Positions 61,861-64,000 of a stretch of 64,000 bases of DNA are shown in pieces. The position numbers and the translations under genes are program-made. The stretch's first letter is position 1, and the number at the start of each line of letters is the position of its first letter. The stretch covers positions 237,659-301,658 of the forward strand of contig JAXMKZ010000005.1 of assembly GCA_034370385.1 (NCBI GenBank). The letters run 5' to 3'. This DNA is from Coriobacteriia bacterium. GTDB lineage: Bacteria > Actinomycetota > Coriobacteriia > Anaerosomatales > PHET01. The notes beneath the pieces were generated by a model. That model was not told the origin of the DNA. It was given only the letters and a program-made list of their open reading frames with translations, and searched no databases.

Positions 61861-62919
61861 GAAGCCGAACTCCTTGAGTCGCTCCCCAGCGCAATCGAAT
61901 CATGCCTCAGGAACGTGCCGAAGACTAGCATCAAGTCCGTAGAGCGGGAGGTCATCTACCCGGACGGGATGAGTGCAGATCTGGTGGTACGTCTCAGTGT
62001 TCTGGGGCGAGAGCGCACGCTGCTGTTCAAGACAAGCGCCGTCGGCCAACCAAAGCGAGCTCGGGAGGCAGTGGATCACCTCAGCCGACTGATGCTCGCG
62101 CAGGCCACCCGCGATGCGTATCCGGTGTTTGCGGCGCCATTCATCTCGGATGTCAGCGCTGCAATCTGCCGGGAATCGGGCGTTGGCTTCTTTGACTTGG
62201 CAGGGAACTGCTGGCTGTCGCTTGAGGATGTCTACGTCGAGAGGATCTCGCCGCAGAACCCGTACCGTGAGAAACGGGACACAGTCGCACTGTTCACTCC
62301 GAAGTCCTCGCGTGTGCTCCGGACGTTGCTGAATGAACCGAAGCGCACGTGGCAGGTCCAGCAGCTGTCAAAGACCGCGGAAGTGAGCATCGGCCTCGTT
62401 TCGAAGATCAAACGAGCGCTCGAGGAACGAGAGTGGATTGCCACCGGTTCGGGAGTCATTGAGCTGGTGGAGCCGGAAGCGATGTTGCTGGCATGGGCGG
62501 ATGCCTACTCATACAAGCAGAACAGAGTGTCGGAGTTCTACTCTCTCGAGTCGGTCGCCGATGCCGAGGTCGCCGTCGCGGCATGGTGCCGAGAGAGTGG
62601 CGTGCCGTATGCACTCACCGGCTTCTCAGGTGCGCGGCTGTCGTCTCCACGAGTCCGCTACAACCGAGCGAGCATCTACGTACCTTCCGGAGTCGACAGC
62701 CTAGCGCTGAACACCCAACTCAAGTCGGTCGACTCCGGAGGCAACGTGCTGTTGCTCAAGCCGTATGACGAAGGCGTCTTCAGCGGCTCCCAGACCCGAT
62801 ATGACCTCCGCACGGTCTCACCCATCCAGCTCTTCTTGGATGTGAGATCCATGGCTGGCCGTGGCGAAGAAGCCGCCGAAGAATTGCTGATTCGAGAGCT
62901 GAGGCCATCATGGCGATAA
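61855..62919 (+). CDS. AbiEi-like antitoxin / transcription factor
   Basis: 354 residues from the GTG at 61855, which has an AAAGAGG site eight bases upstream; an in-frame GTG at 61822 lies in the operator and is less likely. A central winged helix (PKSSRVLRTLLNEPKRTWQVQQ then SIGLVSKIKRALEEREW, about 152-200) is flanked by an N-terminal nuclease-like alpha/beta region (GVGFFDLAGNCWLS) and a C-terminal domain. The architecture and overlap with a nucleotidyltransferase gene fit type IV AbiEi antitoxins. Slightly lower GC than the surrounding genes suggests transfer. Confidence 0.7.
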   Translation: MKEAELLESLPSAIESCLRNVPKTSIKSVEREVIYPDGMSADLVVRLSVLGRERTLLFKTSAVGQPKRAREAVDHLSRLMLAQATRDAYPVFAAPFISDVSAAICRESGVGFFDLAGNCWLSLEDVYVERISPQNPYREKRDTVALFTPKSSRVLRTLLNEPKRTWQVQQLSKTAEVSIGLVSKIKRALEEREWIATGSGVIELVEPEAMLLAWADAYSYKQNRVSEFYSLESVADAEVAVAAWCRESGVPYALTGFSGARLSSPRVRYNRASIYVPSGVDSLALNTQLKSVDSGGNVLLLKPYDEGVFSGSQTRYDLRTVSPIQLFLDVRSMAGRGEEAAEELLIRELRPSWR

Positions 62920-63725
62920 GCCAGTCCGACTATCCTCCGGATGCAGTTGAGGCCGCAAAGTCGGTTCTTGTAGAACTCGTGCATGTTCTCGGTGAGTACC
63001 GCGACGACATGGTCATCGTGGGAGGCTGGGTGCCACCGCTCCTCATGCCCGACAGCACGGGACATGTCGGCAGCACCGATGTCGATGTCGCGCTCAATCA
63101 TCTGGCTGAGACGGACGAAGTCTATGCGCGAATCAGTGCATCACTAAGAGCCAACGGTTACTACCAGGACGAATCCCAGCCGTTCATCTGGTACCGCCAT
63201 GTGGAAACTGGCGGCGAGCCGGTCACGGTCGAGGTCGACTTCCTAGCTGGTGAGTACGGCGGCAGAGGCAAGGGGCACCGCACGCAGCGGGTCCAGGACC
63301 TGCAACCGCGCAAGGCCCGAGGGGCTGATCTGCTGCTCTTGGGCGCGACAGAAGAGCGACAGGTCGAAGCTCGCCTGCCCGGCGGTGCCATGGACTCAGT
63401 CATTGTGAGGGTTGCCGGCGTGGCCCCGTATCTCGTGATGAAGGGCTCGGCGTTGGATAGCCGCATCAAGCAGAAGGATGCCTACGATATCTGGTTCGTC
63501 CTGGCGAATTACCCAAGAGGCATCAGTGCTGTCATTGGGGAGTTCGCGCCGTTCCCCGGACACGGGCTGATTGGCGAAATGGTGGGCATCCTGGAGCGCA
63601 CGTTCGAATCGCCGGCTCACTTCGGGCCGTCCGCCGTCGCGGAGTTTCTCGAACAGATGGACGGGGATGCCGAGATCACCCAACGCGATGCATTCGAGCG
63701 AGTCCAGGCACTTCTCGCGGGCTGA
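62910..63725 (+). CDS. AbiEii-like nucleotidyltransferase toxin
   Basis: 271 residues. The nucleotidyltransferase motif is VIVGGWVPPLLMP followed by STDVDVALN (GG...DxD form), with a late lysine-rich motif KGSALDSRIKQKDAYDIWF typical of AbiEii/AbiGii proteins, where the last Asp and Lys complete the active site. Such toxins transfer nucleotides to tRNA or another target. ATG overlaps the antitoxin gene by 10 bases. Confidence 0.75.
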   Translation: MAISQSDYPPDAVEAAKSVLVELVHVLGEYRDDMVIVGGWVPPLLMPDSTGHVGSTDVDVALNHLAETDEVYARISASLRANGYYQDESQPFIWYRHVETGGEPVTVEVDFLAGEYGGRGKGHRTQRVQDLQPRKARGADLLLLGATEERQVEARLPGGAMDSVIVRVAGVAPYLVMKGSALDSRIKQKDAYDIWFVLANYPRGISAVIGEFAPFPGHGLIGEMVGILERTFESPAHFGPSAVAEFLEQMDGDAEITQRDAFERVQALLAG

Positions 63726-63788
63726 GCCCGACGGCCCCAGACGAACGCGGCTGAGTCATCGAAGCCCCTGTCCAGTGCCGGTCGATCC

Positions 63789-63818
63789 AAAAAGGGCCAC
63801 TTCGGGTATCACCTTTTT
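63789..63818 (+). terminator. Hairpin terminator after the AbiE-like pair
   Basis: AAAAAGG (63789-63795) pairs with CCTTTTT (63812-63818), giving a stem that ends in its own T-tract, active from either side. Confidence 0.55.
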
Positions 63819-63937
63819 CGAGGCAACGAATCGACTTGGATGACTCCACTTCCGGTGGAGCCACTCATTCGGTTGCCACGTTCGTGGGCGACGAGTATGC
63901 TCGCGGGACTGAGTGTTCTGAGTGTGGGGGGATCCAC

Positions 63938-64000
63938 ATGTCGGCTCGGCTTGGCGGCGGGCTCCGTCGGGCGGGCGGTGGCGAGCCATCGCCCGTTTGG
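63938..64000 (+). CDS. Possible start of a gene running off the window
   Basis: ATG at 63938 with a GGGGGGA site six bases upstream, then an Arg/Gly-rich beginning (MSARLGGGLRRAGGG) open to the window edge. Too short to identify. The stretch 63819-63937 shows no other feature. Confidence 0.3.
   Translation, partial: MSARLGGGLRRAGGGEPSPVW

Noticed and set aside
63676..63989. Short minus-strand frames at the window end
   Set aside because: No motif or ribosome site, and they cover the hairpin at 63789-63818.

Overview
The window is high-GC bacterial DNA with many GTG and TTG starts, tight ATGA/GTGA overlaps, a DUF5679 protein, a DUF1461 protein, a T-box leader and an anaerobic nitrosative-stress operon. 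This points to an actinobacterium, most likely an anaerobic or facultative member of the Coriobacteriia. That placement is an inference from gene content and was not computed. Most of the window is chromosomal housekeeping sequence; accessory blocks lie at about 23.8-35.2, 43.8-44.8, 50.2-54.9 and 58.5-63.7 kb.

Layout. 0-2.4 kb: tail of a sensor kinase and two membrane proteins. 2.4-6.2 kb: a Crp/Fnr regulator diverging from YgbA-like protein, ferredoxin, hybrid-cluster protein (hcp) and a small c-type cytochrome, with an Fnr/HcpR-type box between. 6.3-13.6 kb: membrane M28 peptidase, a CcsA/CcmF-like pair, a secreted RCC1 propeller, a GGDEF protein, DUF1461 and DUF5679. 13.7-17.3 kb: a potassium-uptake operon of two TrkA proteins, an untracked 55-residue membrane protein and TrkH, followed by a secreted protein. 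17.3-19.9 kb: T-box leader, aminotransferase and D-Ala-D-Ala ligase. 20-23.6 kb: YtxH, PRC-barrel, GNAT, YbaK and NodB-type deacetylase genes. 23.8-35.2 kb: a 3,601-residue DUF11-repeat surface protein ending in an LLQTG variant sorting signal, overlapping a dedicated sortase gene. 35.2-40.4 kb (minus strand): an M-box magnesium riboswitch controls an MgtE-like protein that lacks the usual pore motifs, an Nramp-related protein carrying the residue changes of the magnesium-transporting NRMT branch, and 5-formyl-THF cyclo-ligase; a HAD gene precedes it.

40.6-49.5 kb: a zinc-ribbon GNAT, an SsuABC/Tau-like ABC importer, an HTH-MntA/HepT toxin-antitoxin pair, SbcDC nuclease and a SafE/UreH-like membrane protein. 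49.6-56.5 kb: phosphoribosyltransferase and exonuclease genes that look originally adjacent and are now separated by a 4.4 kb minus-strand block (secreted calcium-loop caspase plus VapBC) bracketed by duplicated, decayed copies of both neighbours. 56.6-61.6 kb: O-antigen-ligase-like protein, a probable HsdR scrap, a DUF523-like protein, a polar amino-acid ABC receptor and permease without an ATPase, and tRNA-Arg(CCT). 61.8-63.7 kb: an AbiEi/AbiEii-like pair behind two nested inverted repeats that share one centre.

The best candidates for undescribed biology are the M-box controlled MgtE-like/NRMT-like pair, the giant surface protein with its LLQTG-linked sortase, the small protein inside the Trk operon, and the calcium-loop caspase with its bracketing duplication.
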